The position numbers were made by a program, and so were the translations under genes. A model generated the notes under the pieces. The model saw only the letters and a list, made by a program, of their open reading frames with translations. It did no database searches and had not been told where the DNA came from. DNA of 64,000 bases from Leptodontidium sp. MPI-SDFR-AT-0119 (taxonomy: Eukaryota; Ascomycota; Leotiomycetes; Helotiales; Leptodontidiaceae): NCBI GenBank assembly GCA_020726505.1, contig JAHLEZ010000001.1, positions 5,828,001 to 5,892,000 of the forward strand, in the 5' to 3' direction. Position 1 is the stretch's first letter; every line of letters begins with the position of its first letter. This document shows, piece by piece, positions 10,625 through 21,055 of the stretch.

Positions 10625-12663
10625 TATCCCTTCGTGCGGCAGTCCGGGTTTTAGCGTCTTGGCGGCTACCCCACCAAAGTGAAGGTAAACAAACATGTAA
10701 ACAAACTAAATAATTATCATTATTCTACACTCAAAATGCCACCAAAAGCGATGCAACAAGTTGTGGCAGATTCCACAGATCCTGCTACTACACGCCCTAA
10801 CTTAGAGCCAGTTACTAAGACTGGGTCCGGCTTTAAACCTATGGATTTACCCCCCTTTTCATCATTAATTAATCTACCACCTAATATTAAACCTATCGAC
10901 GCTTGGGAGTTGTTTTTATTGTTTTTTCCAGAGGATCAGATGCGGATAATATGTGATCATACAAATGCACGGAAAGATAGGGAGATTCAGGATCGAACCG
11001 ATGCAGCAGATATGCCCAAACATGCCCGGATCCGGGCATGGAAGCCCATGACTGTCGCCGAAGCCTATGGATACCTAGGAATACGTATTTATATGGGAAT
11101 CCACGACGAAAACCAAACCCGGGATTACTGGAGGCCAGGTTCACCCTCATGGCCGGATCATCCGGTTACAGCTGTTATGAGCCTTCGGAGATTTGAAGCG
11201 CTACACACAGCTTTCAGGCTATGTACAGCTGATCCAGATCATTCGTTTGAAGCTGTTTTTGACCGAGTAAGCCTTATATCTAATTATTCGGATAGACTTT
11301 TAATAGATCTTTAGTTAGAGCCTCTAAATACTCATATTTTAGAAACCTCTCGTAGGTTATGGACGCCTGGGAGAGATATCGCTGTGGATGAGGCTATGTC
11401 ACGTTTCCAAGGCCGATCGAAGGACACATTGAAGATACCAGGAAAGCCGATTGATCGAGGATATAAGATATGGGTCCTGGCAGATCAAGGATACTTCTTT
11501 GACTGGGTTTTCCACCGAAAAGGCACTAAAAAAAGTGATCCAAAGAGGGGTAGACTTGGCCCATGGAAGATCCACCAACCTAAAGCATTGGGCACCAACA
11601 CTTCTTCCGCTGTTGTCGCACACTTAATGGAGAGGCTTCCAAACCATGGCAAAGGCAACGTTGTTTATCTAGACAACTTGTTTACAAATATCAAGCTCTT
11701 ACGATATGGTAGAGAGCGTGGATGGGGGGCTACAGGCACGTGCACAGCAAAAAGTGGCATCCTCAAGCGTTTTGCTCAAATGAAAGCCGAAGATGCGAAG
11801 AAGGATACAATCCCCTGGGGAACCCTTTACACGGAAGCTACCGAAGACAACGAGATCAATATGATGGCGTGGAAAGACAATGCTTTGGTGCTCTCGATGT
11901 CCACTCATTCTGATGCTCTGAGGAAGGTAGAGGTCCTCCGAAAGCGACCTTCAGAGACCTCCTCTTCAGCTAAAACAGCACGTGTACCCTTCGGAACGCA
12001 TGCTCGCGCCTGGCTTGCAATTCCTGAGTACGAGAACGACTACAACCACCAAATGGGTGCTGTAGATAGGGGGAACCAACTCAAGAAGTCAAATACGTTA
12101 GAGATGCTGTGTTTATTAGGTGGTCACCAATCATTAGTCACATGGTTAGAAGATACAGCACTTACTAATGCCTACAAGCTTAGTTTTCACTCTCAAGTGC
12201 CTTCTGAAGAAAAGTGGACTGATCAAACTGCTTTCAGGACGGAGATTATTACTAGATGTTTTGCAATTGCTACGGAGGGCCGCCTAAAACGCAAAAGATC
12301 TGTAATATCTTTAGTTGAAGATACACAGGAGGAAGGAGAGCACTCTTTGGAGCGTATGGAGTACTCTAAACAGTGTGTGGTGTGTAAAGATGAGGGCAAT
12401 TCTCGGGTAGTCCAGAGGAAGGTTATGAGGGAGCTTTCTGTTAATATCCCACCAAATATGAAGGGATCCGGATGCAGAAAAGAGTCAATATTTGGGTGTA
12501 AAGTCTGTATGGTCTCCTTATGTAAGGATAGCACTTGTTTCGCCCGGTATCATAGTTTAGAATAGAGATGTTGTGATTACAGTCTGAATGCCCTCGAATT
12601 TTGGTGGGGGAAATGCTCGCCAAGGCGCTAAAACCCGTAACCGAAATGCCGCACGAAGGGATA
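10625..12663 (+). mobile_element. piggyBac-like DNA transposon
   Basis: An element of about 2.04 kb with imperfect terminal inverted repeats of roughly 50-60 bp. The outer part is TATCCCTTCGTGCGGCA on both ends, and GGGTTTTAGCG followed by CTTGGCG and CCCACCAAA is shared further in. The CCCTT near the tip matches the piggyBac habit. A TTAA lies 1 base outside the right end (12665-12668); the matching left TTAA is not visible. It encodes one transposase frame with a single stop. Confidence 0.82.
10736..12565 (+). pseudogene. piggyBac-like transposase (DDE_Tnp_1_7), one nonsense codon
   Basis: One reading frame runs from ATG 10736 to the TAG ending at 12565, interrupted only by TAG at 11312-11314; about 609 codons. 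The upstream part carries the N-terminal PGBD region (DAWELFLLFFPED, YGYLGIRIYMGI, WPDHPVTAVMS). The downstream part holds the three expected catalytic Asp contexts: RDIAVDEAMSRFQGR, GNVVYLDNLFTN and YNHQMGAVDRGNQL. The C-terminus is a Cys/His-rich finger (CVVCKDEG, CRKE, CKVCMVSLCKDSTCF, RYH) as in piggyBac transposases. The stop would be CAG in the likely ancestor (C to T). If that codon were read through, the protein would be complete. Confidence 0.86.
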
Positions 12664-12700
12664 CTTAATGCTGCCGGTACTCTTCAAGGAAAGAATCTTT

Positions 12701-12796
12701 CAGCCCAGTTGTGTTAGCACACCATCAGAGCCAGACTCTGATATAGGGCTGACCCGTTCGTGCTGGCCCGGATAGTGTGCTAACACAACTGGGCTG
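12701..12796. repeat. 22-bp perfect inverted repeat
   Basis: The arms are 12701-12722 and 12775-12796, perfect reverse complements (core CCCAGTTGTGTTAGCACAC), separated by 52 bp. It begins about 37 bp outside the piggyBac-like right end. It could be a tiny non-autonomous element or a hairpin relic. No coding content is present. Confidence 0.75.
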
Positions 12797-13003
12797 GCAC
12801 GTAATGTGTGCTCGACCAGGTGTGCCAACCAGCATTGTGGGCTGGCACCCCAACCGCCCTAGCCCATGTGTCCCCGCCTTCACAAGTGCTAGTACAATAT
12901 TTGGCTCACAGGAAATAAATTTGGTCGTTCATGAAATTGGCGAATTTGCGGGGTACGAAGTCCAAGTCACACAGGAGCTTTTAAATATGCACTGTGGAAA
13001 ATG

Positions 13004-13610
13004 TTGGCACCAAAGTCCAGTTGGTACAAATGTACCGCGGGTGTCACGGGATGACGCATTGACCAGGTGTCAACATGTCATGTGATCTCGCTTATATCCT
13101 TTAAAAGCGCGAGGACCCTTCAAAGCTTCTTTCTGATTCCTCGCGCTACGTCTTGTATACAGTATCTAGGAAACAACATAAACCTTGACTCAAACCCTCA
13201 CAGCTGGTGCCATATGTGATGAACCAATTGGATAGCTAGGGGTAGTCCTATGTACAAGACGTAACGCGAGGAAGTAAAACAGAAGAGTACGTGAGAAGAC
13301 CTTTAAGGGGTCTTCCTGATTACATAAGGTGATCCGTGTTACGCGTGATCATGTGATTTCGTGACACCATAAAGCTATTAGTACAAACAATTTACTGGTG
13401 CCAAAGTACTATTTGTAGTAAGAAATAATTAGTACCAATACGTAGTTGGCACAAATAGATTATTGGTACTATTAAAATACTGGTACTATCAAATTTCTTG
13501 TACTAATAATTTATTGGTACCAACCAGTTACTGGCACCATTCAATTCATGGTACCAACGACTTACTGGTACCAGCAAGTGATTGGTGCAAACAAGTTGTT
13601 GGTACAAGTG
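13004..13610. repeat. Degenerate 17-bp tandem array, split by an insertion
   Basis: Units of 17 bp with the core TTGGTACCAA (for example CTGGTACCAGCAAGTGA at about 13564-13580) recur head to tail from about 13378 to 13610. Two more units lie at 13004-13020 and 13021-13037. The insertion 13042-13366 separates the two parts. I count at least a dozen units, each diverged by a few bases. The period is not a multiple of three, so the array is not coding. Confidence 0.7.
13042..13366. mobile_element. Pair of LTR-like sequences in inverted orientation
   Basis: The left arm (13042-13202, plus sense) starts TGTCACGGGATGACGC and ends CCTCACA, with TG...CA ends like an LTR, followed by a TGGTGCC motif that could be a primer-binding site. 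The right arm (about 13251-13366, minus sense) ends GTGACA and carries the same internal block, CCTCGCG(C/T)TACGTCTTG, in reverse. The outermost 8 bp (GGTGTCAC / GTGACACC) are perfect inverted repeats. It sits inside the 17-bp array. Confidence 0.6.
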
Positions 13611-14139
13611 GTCAGACCCTCAGTATCCAGATGGTCATATACCACCTAGCCTACGAAAAGAAGGGTGGCTTTGGCTTTGGGACGCAGCTTGTGGAAAGCG
13701 AGGTGGTCATCGTATGGCTTCGGGCTGCTTGCCAAGAAACGGGTGGGGTCGTGGTCGATTGAGAATATGAGCACAGACGACTGGTGGGTATGCGAAAAAT
13801 CAGGTTCGCATGGTCGCCATACCAGCACGCGACCACAGCATAGCTACTTCAATGGAGGAACAATACTATAGGTTTCGAGAGAAGTCAAAATTAGAGTTTG
13901 AGAGTCTCCCGGCCACACGACCAGACGATAAGCCCGATTGCAAGAACAGCGACCGCGGAGCGCGTGCATAGGCTCGGTGCCGCTTTCGCGGGGCAGAAGA
14001 ACGTCTTGTCGCGGTATTCCTCCTTCTTACGACGGCGCCCGAACGTCACGGTCTGGCGAGAAGAGCGAGAGAAACGAATGGGAAGATAAGAGTATCGAAC
14101 CTGTAGAGTCCAAGGCCAAGAACAGAATGGTGCTACGAT
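13611..14139. other. Intergenic, no gene seen
   Basis: Several overlapping 60-100-residue frames occur on both strands with no recognisable motif. They look like chance frames between repeat blocks. Confidence 0.4.
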
Positions 14140-14358
14140 AGAAACAAAGAAGCTGTGGGGCTCCCAGAGCTGGCATTAGTCCTTTTCGCATATACCTGCT
14201 GGGAGACATCTCTAGGGAGATGATCAGTCCCAGGAGAGAGACTCTACTAGGAGAATGTTCTTGGGAGGTAATACCACATAGGAGACGGCTCAAAGGAGGC
14301 TGGTCCTCCCAGGAATTGTCTCCTAGGAGCATACCGCTCCTAGGAATATATGCTCCTA
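14140..14358. repeat. Recurrent CTCCTAGGAG-type palindromes
   Basis: Variants of CTCCTAGG / CCTAGGAG recur many times here (for example CTCCTAGGAGCAT near 14318 and GCTCCTAGGAATAT near 14336). The run stops where the second LTR-like copy begins. A related hairpin (GAGAACGTT / AACATTCTC around GCTCCTGGGAGC, 14537-14572) lies beyond it. The nature is unknown. Confidence 0.45.
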
Positions 14359-14503
14359 GATGACGCGTTGACCAGGTGTCAACTTATCATGTGATATCGC
14401 TTAGACTCTTCAAAAGCGCGAGGAGCTCTCCAAGCTTCGTTTTGATTCCTCACGCTACGTCTTGTATCTAGAATTAATACATACCTCGAGCCAAACTCTC
14501 ATA
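14359..14503 (+). mobile_element. Second LTR-like copy (partial)
   Basis: This stretch aligns along its length to 13051-13202. Shared blocks are GATGACGC(A/G)TTGACCAGG, AAAAGCGCGAGGA and GATTCCTC(G/A)CGCTACG. The TGTCACGG start is missing. It ends CTCATA before GAGGCGCC. It is likely a decayed solo-LTR relic. Confidence 0.6.
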
Positions 14504-14864
14504 GAGGCGCCGCCACCTCCAAGGACTAGTTTCCCACGAGAACGTTGCTCCTGGGAGCAATGAACATTCTCGCGTCGAGGCCTACAAAATAATATGCTTA
14601 TTTCGACGGGCCTAACGTATAAAACCTTTCTTGCTTAACAGGTGTCTACTCGCTCCTCTTCCCATTTTTATTCAACATGCTTTCGGTCATCGACATGCCA
14701 CAACTTCGATCTTTTTGGGTCCTATATAGAAGGGGACAAGGAGATAGTAATAGTATTTACCGCGTTCTTATGATTAAACACTATCTAACGTATCTTTGCA
14801 AGATCCCAACCTAACCCTGCGAACATATGTGCCTCATGAATGTGATTAGATGGTGCAGCTAAAC

Positions 14865-15149
14865 GAGAGGCGTTTGTAAGAACAGATCTTAAAAGAACAT
14901 TTGACGAGGGGTGCAATCGAGGTAGACAATTCATACGTTAATGAGGCAGAGAATGAGAGGCTTTTGCAGGAGCAGATATTGAAAGAATACGAGGCCGGGC
15001 ATGAGAGACTTTTGCAGGAGCAGATATTGAAAGAATACGAGGCCGAAAATGAGAGGCTTTTGCAGGAGAAGATATTAAAAGAATGCGAGGCCGAGAATGG
15101 GGGGGTTTTGCAAGGAGCAGATACTAAATCACTGGAACAATTAGGATGA
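14865..15149 (+). pseudogene. 48-bp tandem repeat encoding coiled-coil units
   Basis: Units of 48 bp start at 14955, 15003 and 15051, with a partial unit from 15099. Each encodes ERLLQEQILKEYEA plus two variable residues, a pattern fitting an amphipathic helix. An older, more diverged unit at 14865-14912 has TAA (14877-14879) where the others have CAG. The open part begins at ATG 14901 and runs 82 residues to a TGA at 15147. I recognise no parent family. It may be the only surviving part of a larger coiled-coil gene. Confidence 0.5.
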
Positions 15150-15182
15150 TACTGTTTGAATTGGCTATTAATCTCAGTGGTA

Positions 15183-15422
15183 TCAACAAGTAGAAATAAA
15201 ACGGAGATGAAGACAACCTAGTGTTATGTGATGCAATCTGAAAACGCTGTTATCAGACTTGAGGGTCTCAATGGCCCGGGGCGAGAGAACAAGCCGCCAT
15301 ATGATGAGGTGAATTTCGAGAGGAAGACTCGTTAAAAAAAAGGTGAAGAGGAGGTTATGCTGGAATTGTGATTTTCGGCGGGGATGGCTGAGACCCTGAA
15401 GGTTCGTCCTTGAAATAAGCAT
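15183..15422 (-). pseudogene. 2EXR domain fragment
   Basis: A 79-residue minus-strand frame contains a clear 2EXR start: TFFLTSLPLEIHLIIWRLV then LSPRAIETLKSDNSVF. It stops shortly after, well short of the usual length (200-400 residues). No continuation is visible in nearby frames. It is most likely a gene remnant. Confidence 0.55.
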
Positions 15423-15571
15423 ATGCCAAAATAAGCATAAGTTAAGCGAAAACCAGGGGTAGAATTTTGAGTTTTGAGGATAACCTTTTAAAGTGGAGTA
15501 ATATCTCTCAATTACGTGGCTTGTAGAACCCGGTCCAGTTCTCTCTGTTCAGGGTCTCACGTATCGCCCGA

Positions 15572-15907
15572 CTAGAAGGTGCCGAATTGTCTTCCAACCC
15601 AGTGTGATGTATGATCTAAGAGGATCTCGTATCCTCTATCATGCTTCAACTGTCGAACGAGATTCAACCGCATGATGTGGTATACGTCGGAATACGGGCG
15701 ACGGCCGAGCGTCCCCAACGATATATTCAAGATCTGTGCAGTAATTTTAGCAGGTAGAGCAGTTGTATCACTCTGGAATGCAGAGAAGATCCCAGCTTCA
15801 GTCATGACGGAACTCGGAGTGCCCATGCTAAAAAGCCGAATTCGTAAAGCCCTGCCCCTCAAGTGAAGGTAGAGTTCGCAGATCCCCACAACTGATAAAT
15901 CTGACAC
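15572..15907 (-). CDS. Unassigned 111-residue ORF
   Basis: An open minus-strand frame with mixed composition and no motif that I recognise (contains LPAKITAQILNISLGTLGR). It lies just upstream of the 2EXR fragment on the same strand, in a repeat-rich area. It may be a chance frame or part of the same decayed locus. Confidence 0.25.
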   Translation of the reverse strand: MSDLSVVGICELYLHLRGRALRIRLFSMGTPSSVMTEAGIFSAFQSDTTALPAKITAQILNISLGTLGRRPYSDVYHIMRLNLVRQLKHDRGYEILLDHTSHWVGRQFGTF

Positions 15908-17045
15908 CCCACCCCATCATCTAACAACCTTGCTCTCAAGCCACAGTGGAGATCTCGGCCCACCTGCAAAAATGTAATGATCTACTTCAAGTGCTCCCAT
16001 CTGGAATCAACCTGCAAGTTGTAATGGATCCGGGTGGCTTAAATGCGACAGACTGTGGAATGGAATTGGGTTGCCTCATCTAACGAAGAATAAAGGGACC
16101 GGTGGAAGGAGACGCGGTTATATTTCCGCATTTGCTGAAAAGTAGAGACTGGATCATGTTAGCACTGGAGTGTGTGTACTGATTTACCTTACATCCTGCA
16201 TTAGCCGATATGCCTGCTTCACTGATGGCAAGCTCCCTCACCTGAACGGTGTCCGCTGGCACTGGGACTCGAATCGGCCTCTCGGTGTGCTGGCTTCTTT
16301 GCTTATTTCTGAGCTGCCTTCGCTTAAGCTCATTCTCCGGCGAATCAGAGTCATCGATTATTATTAGTCGGTCTGTTTACTTATCAGCGAGACGTGACGA
16401 TGCACTTTCTAGATCTCTTACCGTGGGAACCATCTTGTCGGGATGCCTTCCTTTCATAGACTTTAAGACAGGAGCCAGCGGGACTAGGTTAATTAAAGAG
16501 AAATTTGCAGCCCGCAGACCAGCCTTCGTTATTACGAGGATTTTAGATGTGGAGAAGGGTTAATACGGCTGGGGAGGTAAATGATTTGGGTAGGGAGGTC
16601 GATGGAGCTAAGAGGGGTGGTTTGTTTTGGACTAGTGAGTTGAGGCAGCTGCGTGAGAGGATCGACTTAGAGAAGGAGGTTGTATTTCTTTCCCTCGGTG
16701 AGCTAATGGTCCTTGAGTGGCTGCTTTTGTAGGATTTCCAGTCCTTTCTCATTGATTAGAGTATACCGGAGAAGCCATCTGCTCAAGATGAAAGGGTTCT
16801 ATGACCCAGTCTGAAGTACATTACCGCATAGATACGTTCAATGCGTGAAGATAGTGCTGTCGAGATTTCCAGAAGCCGCATTCACAAGGAGATATGTGAT
16901 TAATTGCTATTACAAGTATAGTTTTCATTTAAGGAAGCTTTCGCGGACTACATCACAAATAGAAGACATGTAAAAGGGAAAGAAACAGTATAACACAGAC
17001 AAAAGCTCCCCCCCCCCCCCCTTCCCCCTAAACAAGTGATGTAAA
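15908..17045. other. Gene-poor stretch, one possible exon remnant
   Basis: On the minus strand, about 16360-16242 reads a basic stretch (DSPENELKRRQLRNKQRSQH) followed by GTGAGG, a plausible exon remnant. Other frames near 16543-16752 show no domain. A poly-C run lies at about 17010-17022. No gene is assigned. Confidence 0.35.
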
Positions 17046-18210
17046 TTAGACACGCCTCGCTACTCTCTGTTCCTTCTAATAACGGCGAGCCCGAGACAAT
17101 TTCGTACGATATTTCCGGATATCCTTAATGATCCAGTCGAGACTACTAATCGTTCTGCTTGTCGCATTCATCTTAGACAAGAGATATCCATCCATAGAAC
17201 GGCTCTGGTGATCTGTGTTCTCAGGCTCCCCATTATCGCGACTTCCAATCTACTCAATCAAACGCTCAAGAACTCTAATCGTATATCCCACATGATTATC
17301 TTAAAGCTAATTCAATCGCCCCTAAAGTCGAGATGAGCGAGAAAATTGTCGTAAAGAACCGGAAGTACTATTGTCGTCACTGTATTCAGACTCCATATCT
17401 TCATCCGAGACGTCTCTTTACACGATATCACGAATATAAGCTGGCGCCTCATCGATCTGCTCATTATCAGATTCATCGACCAGAATCGGATCTTCGATTA
17501 TAATAGGCTGTATTGATCCACTAGCAGCAGGGCTTTGGGGCATCTCCACCTAAGGTCCTTCCTTATCAAGGTCGAAGCGTACATCTTCCTCCTCCTCCAC
17601 GATAATCGTGTCATAATCGACATTCCCAGCCGAGACACTCACTACGCTGATTTCCTCGCCTCCTGTCTTCTCCACAGGTATCAGTATATCTTTATCCATG
17701 GCCACTATCGTACTGTCCTCGTCAACTATAGCCTTACCAGACGCGGGGTCTAGGATATTAACGTAAGTTGAGGCCTCATCGCGAATCGACGTCTCTATGT
17801 CACTCGGGATGATCTCTTCGATAATATTGGCTGGAGCTGCAGCCTTGACTACATCCTCGCTCAGTTGGCCTGGGCCGTCGATGGGAGAGGGTCGGATACC
17901 ACCGGGGATAGTCTCTTCGATGATACTGGCTGGAGCTACATCCTCACTCGATAGTACGAAATCACCCGTGGGCGCAGTATCGTCTATAATACTGGCTAGC
18001 GCTGGGGCTGTGTCCTCGCCCCTGGAGCCGGCCGCATCCATCATAGCTACATCGACGTCAGTCGCAAGTAACGGTCCGTCTGTGATAATGCCCTCGCTTA
18101 TGATATTATCTTGGGTCTAGGAAGCCACATTAATAGGCGCGGTGGGTAGTCGATAGGGCGTATCCCTAAGAAGCTGGCCCTTTCGTAGTCTAAATTAACG
18201 AGTAAGATTG
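17046..18210 (-). pseudogene. Eroded acidic-repeat reading frame with about nine in-frame stops
   Basis: A single minus-strand frame can be followed for about 1.16 kb without a frameshift. It is broken by TAA/TAG codons only, each in a context that suits Gln (for example SRL-stop-GRLN-stop-L-stop-DNH and EGP-stop-VEMPQSP). The longest open part (17550-18044) is acidic and has imperfect internal repeats: APASIIEETIPGGI, APANIIEEIIPSDI and APALASIIDDTAP. Downstream the frame becomes basic (WIIKDIRKYRTKLSRARR). No family is recognised. The lack of frameshifts and the C-to-T type of every stop suggest RIP of a recently intact gene. Confidence 0.6.
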
Positions 18211-19272
18211 GAATTGATTCTGGAACACGAGTGAAGTTTCTGTTTTTTGGGTCAATTGAACTCACGACTCACGGCTTTCGGTACGCTTCTATCCCGAAGT
18301 CATTAGTCAACATGTAAAACTCTCTCTCCATCCCCTAGGGGAGGCGGGTAACTTCCACTTAGCAAATTGTTATGGCCGTTTTAAGTTCCAATGCCAGATC
18401 GAAGGTTTTCACTCCATTACTGAGAGTGGAGTGAGTGTCAATCAGATCCAAGATAGGCCAGTTTGAGCCCTTTGAGCCCATCAAGGTGTCTCGTTCAGGC
18501 TTTGTCTACTGCCTTAAGATGCCCGCGTTCACGACGTTCGTCCTGGGGTTTAGGGGTACTTGAGTATTTGGAACCTAGTTTTTTTGCTTTGCTGGGGATA
18601 TCAAGAATGCGGTGTTTCCTCTCAATGAAAGTCAGTTGAAGAATTAGTGCTAGTAGTGGCATTATTGTTAACATTTAATCAATTGGTAGTTATGTATTAT
18701 AATTTCATAAGATGCAGTCGAAACATCCAAGTAAATAACTCTCAGCGTAACGCCGTACACATTCAGAAGCGAGAAGCGAGCTATGTTGCACAGAAGCACC
18801 ACAGGAGAACCAGTACACTGTGACATTGAAACTGAAATATGATAGTCTTGCTCAGGCTTCGCCTCGCTTTAAATCTCTCCGTTTTTATCACTTCGGCATC
18901 AATAATTGGATGAAGGGTATGTCATGCACCAATTACTCTATGATGTTGCCTTCGTCACCTGCTGTCAGGTGACCTGGATCTAATTTAGGCTTCCCAGCCT
19001 TAAATTGCAGGCCCCTGCGCTATCAAGCCTCCGCGACTACGCATCACAATTTTCGAAATCATCAGTCAATATTCATTACTTTCCGCCACATCGCTCTTTG
19101 CAAGACGAACTTCGAATCTCATATCATCTTGTGTTTCATTCCTGAATGAAAAACCACACATGACATACACCGGCTAGCTGACCTCCCCCATCCTCATATG
19201 CCTGCTTTGTGTAGGCAGGTATCTCTACAAACCTTATGTCTTACACCAGTGAGAAGGGATGTTAGGTTACTA
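18211..19272. other. Intergenic
   Basis: No gene is supported. The AT content is higher around 18650-18720. This is the region 3' of the chitinase pseudogene (minus strand). Confidence 0.45.
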
Positions 19273-21055
19273 TTAAATAGCACAAACTTTCTGTGCTATC
19301 TTCTGCACTAAGGCATCCTTGTCTCTAAACCTCTGTGGAAACTTGGCCATGTCAGAATCCTTCAAGAGTCCCCTTGCCGCCGAAGCCTTCTCCAGCGCTG
19401 TCGACCTCCCAGCACCGGCACCTGCAACAAGACCCAGGATAGCGAAGGGCGCCGATGAAGGGTCCTCGATGATATCCGCCACCGTCAGCGCCGCGTTTCC
19501 TACCTCGCCCACAAAAGGGATTACCATAAAGACGATAGTAAGTATCTTGAAGATGAGATCCCGCTTGGCATCTTCTCTGGCCTGCTCCCCAATCTCCTTT
19601 ATATCCTTCATACTACTGATTGCTTCGGTCATCTGGAAAATGAGCATGGAGTACGCAACCACGGCGTCGAGAGGGTTGCCGCCGTCGTCACCGTCATCGT
19701 AGAAAGTCAGCCCGACATCGAGGTACGAGCTCAGGATCGAAGTTTGCAGCGCCGTCACATTGCCATAGACGCCTCGATCAGGTCCTTCGGGTTCCCGATG
19801 TGGATATCACTGTCGGCGGCCTTCTTCGGGACGTTCTCCCATTTCCAGGTGACCTTAGGACAGGACTTGAAGGTGCCGCCGCCCAAGGGACGTACGTCGT
19901 CGTTAATTGCACAATGGAACGGTTCCACGCGGTCTCCCCAGACAACCCACGACTTTTCGATGCCATATTGAGCCTGAAGTTCATCGAAGAAGCCGTTCTC
20001 GTCGTCGACCTGGTAGCGGATTCTCCAAGACGTATCCTCGTCCCCGGATGGCAGCATATTCGCGCAGTTGGTACTTGTCTCCTTGCCAGACCCTACTTTA
20101 TAGAAGCAGGTCATGTACTTGAGACCTTTGCCGCTACCGATGGAGACGAATTGGTCGAGGCGGGGCTGGATCTGCTCCTTCGTCCACCGGACGTACCAGC
20201 CGTACTTGTCGTCGTAGTCCTGCGAGTTGACTTTGAAGAGAGCGAGAGCGTCGATCAGTTCCTTGTACAGGATATCGAGGCCGTACAAGCTGGCACAGTT
20301 GTTTTCCATAGAGCCGGCGTTGTTGGTGAGACCTTGGAGATTGCCTGGGTTGGCACTTGCAGGGAATCCATTCGGGAGAACTTCCTCGTCCTCGTCCTCG
20401 TCCTCGTCTTCCCCATCGTTTTCGTCATAGTCCATGGTCTGGAGATCTACAGCCCAATCTGTCGTCCCGCCAAAGTTGAGGCCCTTGATCCATTTAATAC
20501 GATCCGATTTTTGATTCCCATCCATGTATGCCACCCAGTCTACTGCCCCTGGAACTCCATACATGAGGATGTTTGATGCAGAGACTGTGTCGACACTTGT
20601 TTTAATAATGCTGTATTGTCCTGGGTCCTCAATTATCATGTTAATCTCTGCATTGCTGATGTATCCCGCGGTGGCAGTGCATTCACCTAAGTAGGCCATA
20701 GAGTGACGATTGTCGCCTGTGAACTTGCAAAATGGCCCAGAGCAGGATGTATCAGCCATACGGAAACTTCTGCCGTAACTGGAGATGCCGACGACGATTT
20801 TTTGAGAGCTAACGCCGGCTTTGGTCAACATGACTAGTGCATCGCGAGTTTCCGTTTTGTTGACATGGGACCGGAGGCAGTTGCCCCCCGCACAGCTGGG
20901 AATTACCCACTTATTACCTACGTCTGAATCATTCGTTAGCTCTTCGGTCATTTCTTTCGCGAAGGTGTTTCAGATGTTGAGCGCTTACCCCATTGACCGT
21001 GAAGATCATATGTCATATAAATGAAGTAATCCACGTAGGCAGTCATGCTGCCGAA
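19273..21055 (-). pseudogene. Subgroup-C killer-toxin-like chitinase, 5'-truncated and frameshifted
   Basis: The minus strand carries the C-terminal half of a GH18 chitinase of the killer-toxin-subunit-like class. One exon (about 21055-20989) includes the GH18 motif IYMTYDLHGQW. After a 71-nt intron (20918-20988), the next exon begins GNKW and continues with GNCLRSHVN, IVVGISSYGRSF and a poly-Asp/Glu run (DENDGEDEDEDEDEE). Near 19768 the frame shifts by one base, and the rest (19758-19273) continues with a hydrophobic segment (KILTIVFMVIPFVGE) typical of this class. The LysM part and the catalytic DxxDxDxE strand are absent: homology stops at about 21055, where an unrelated plus-strand ORF begins. 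The secreted enzyme would bind or cleave chitin; this copy cannot be active as it stands. Confidence 0.8.

Noticed and set aside
19800..20576. 258-codon open frame on the plus strand
   Set aside because: It lies antisense to the chitinase exon, whose protein has clear family motifs. The plus frame is a shadow.
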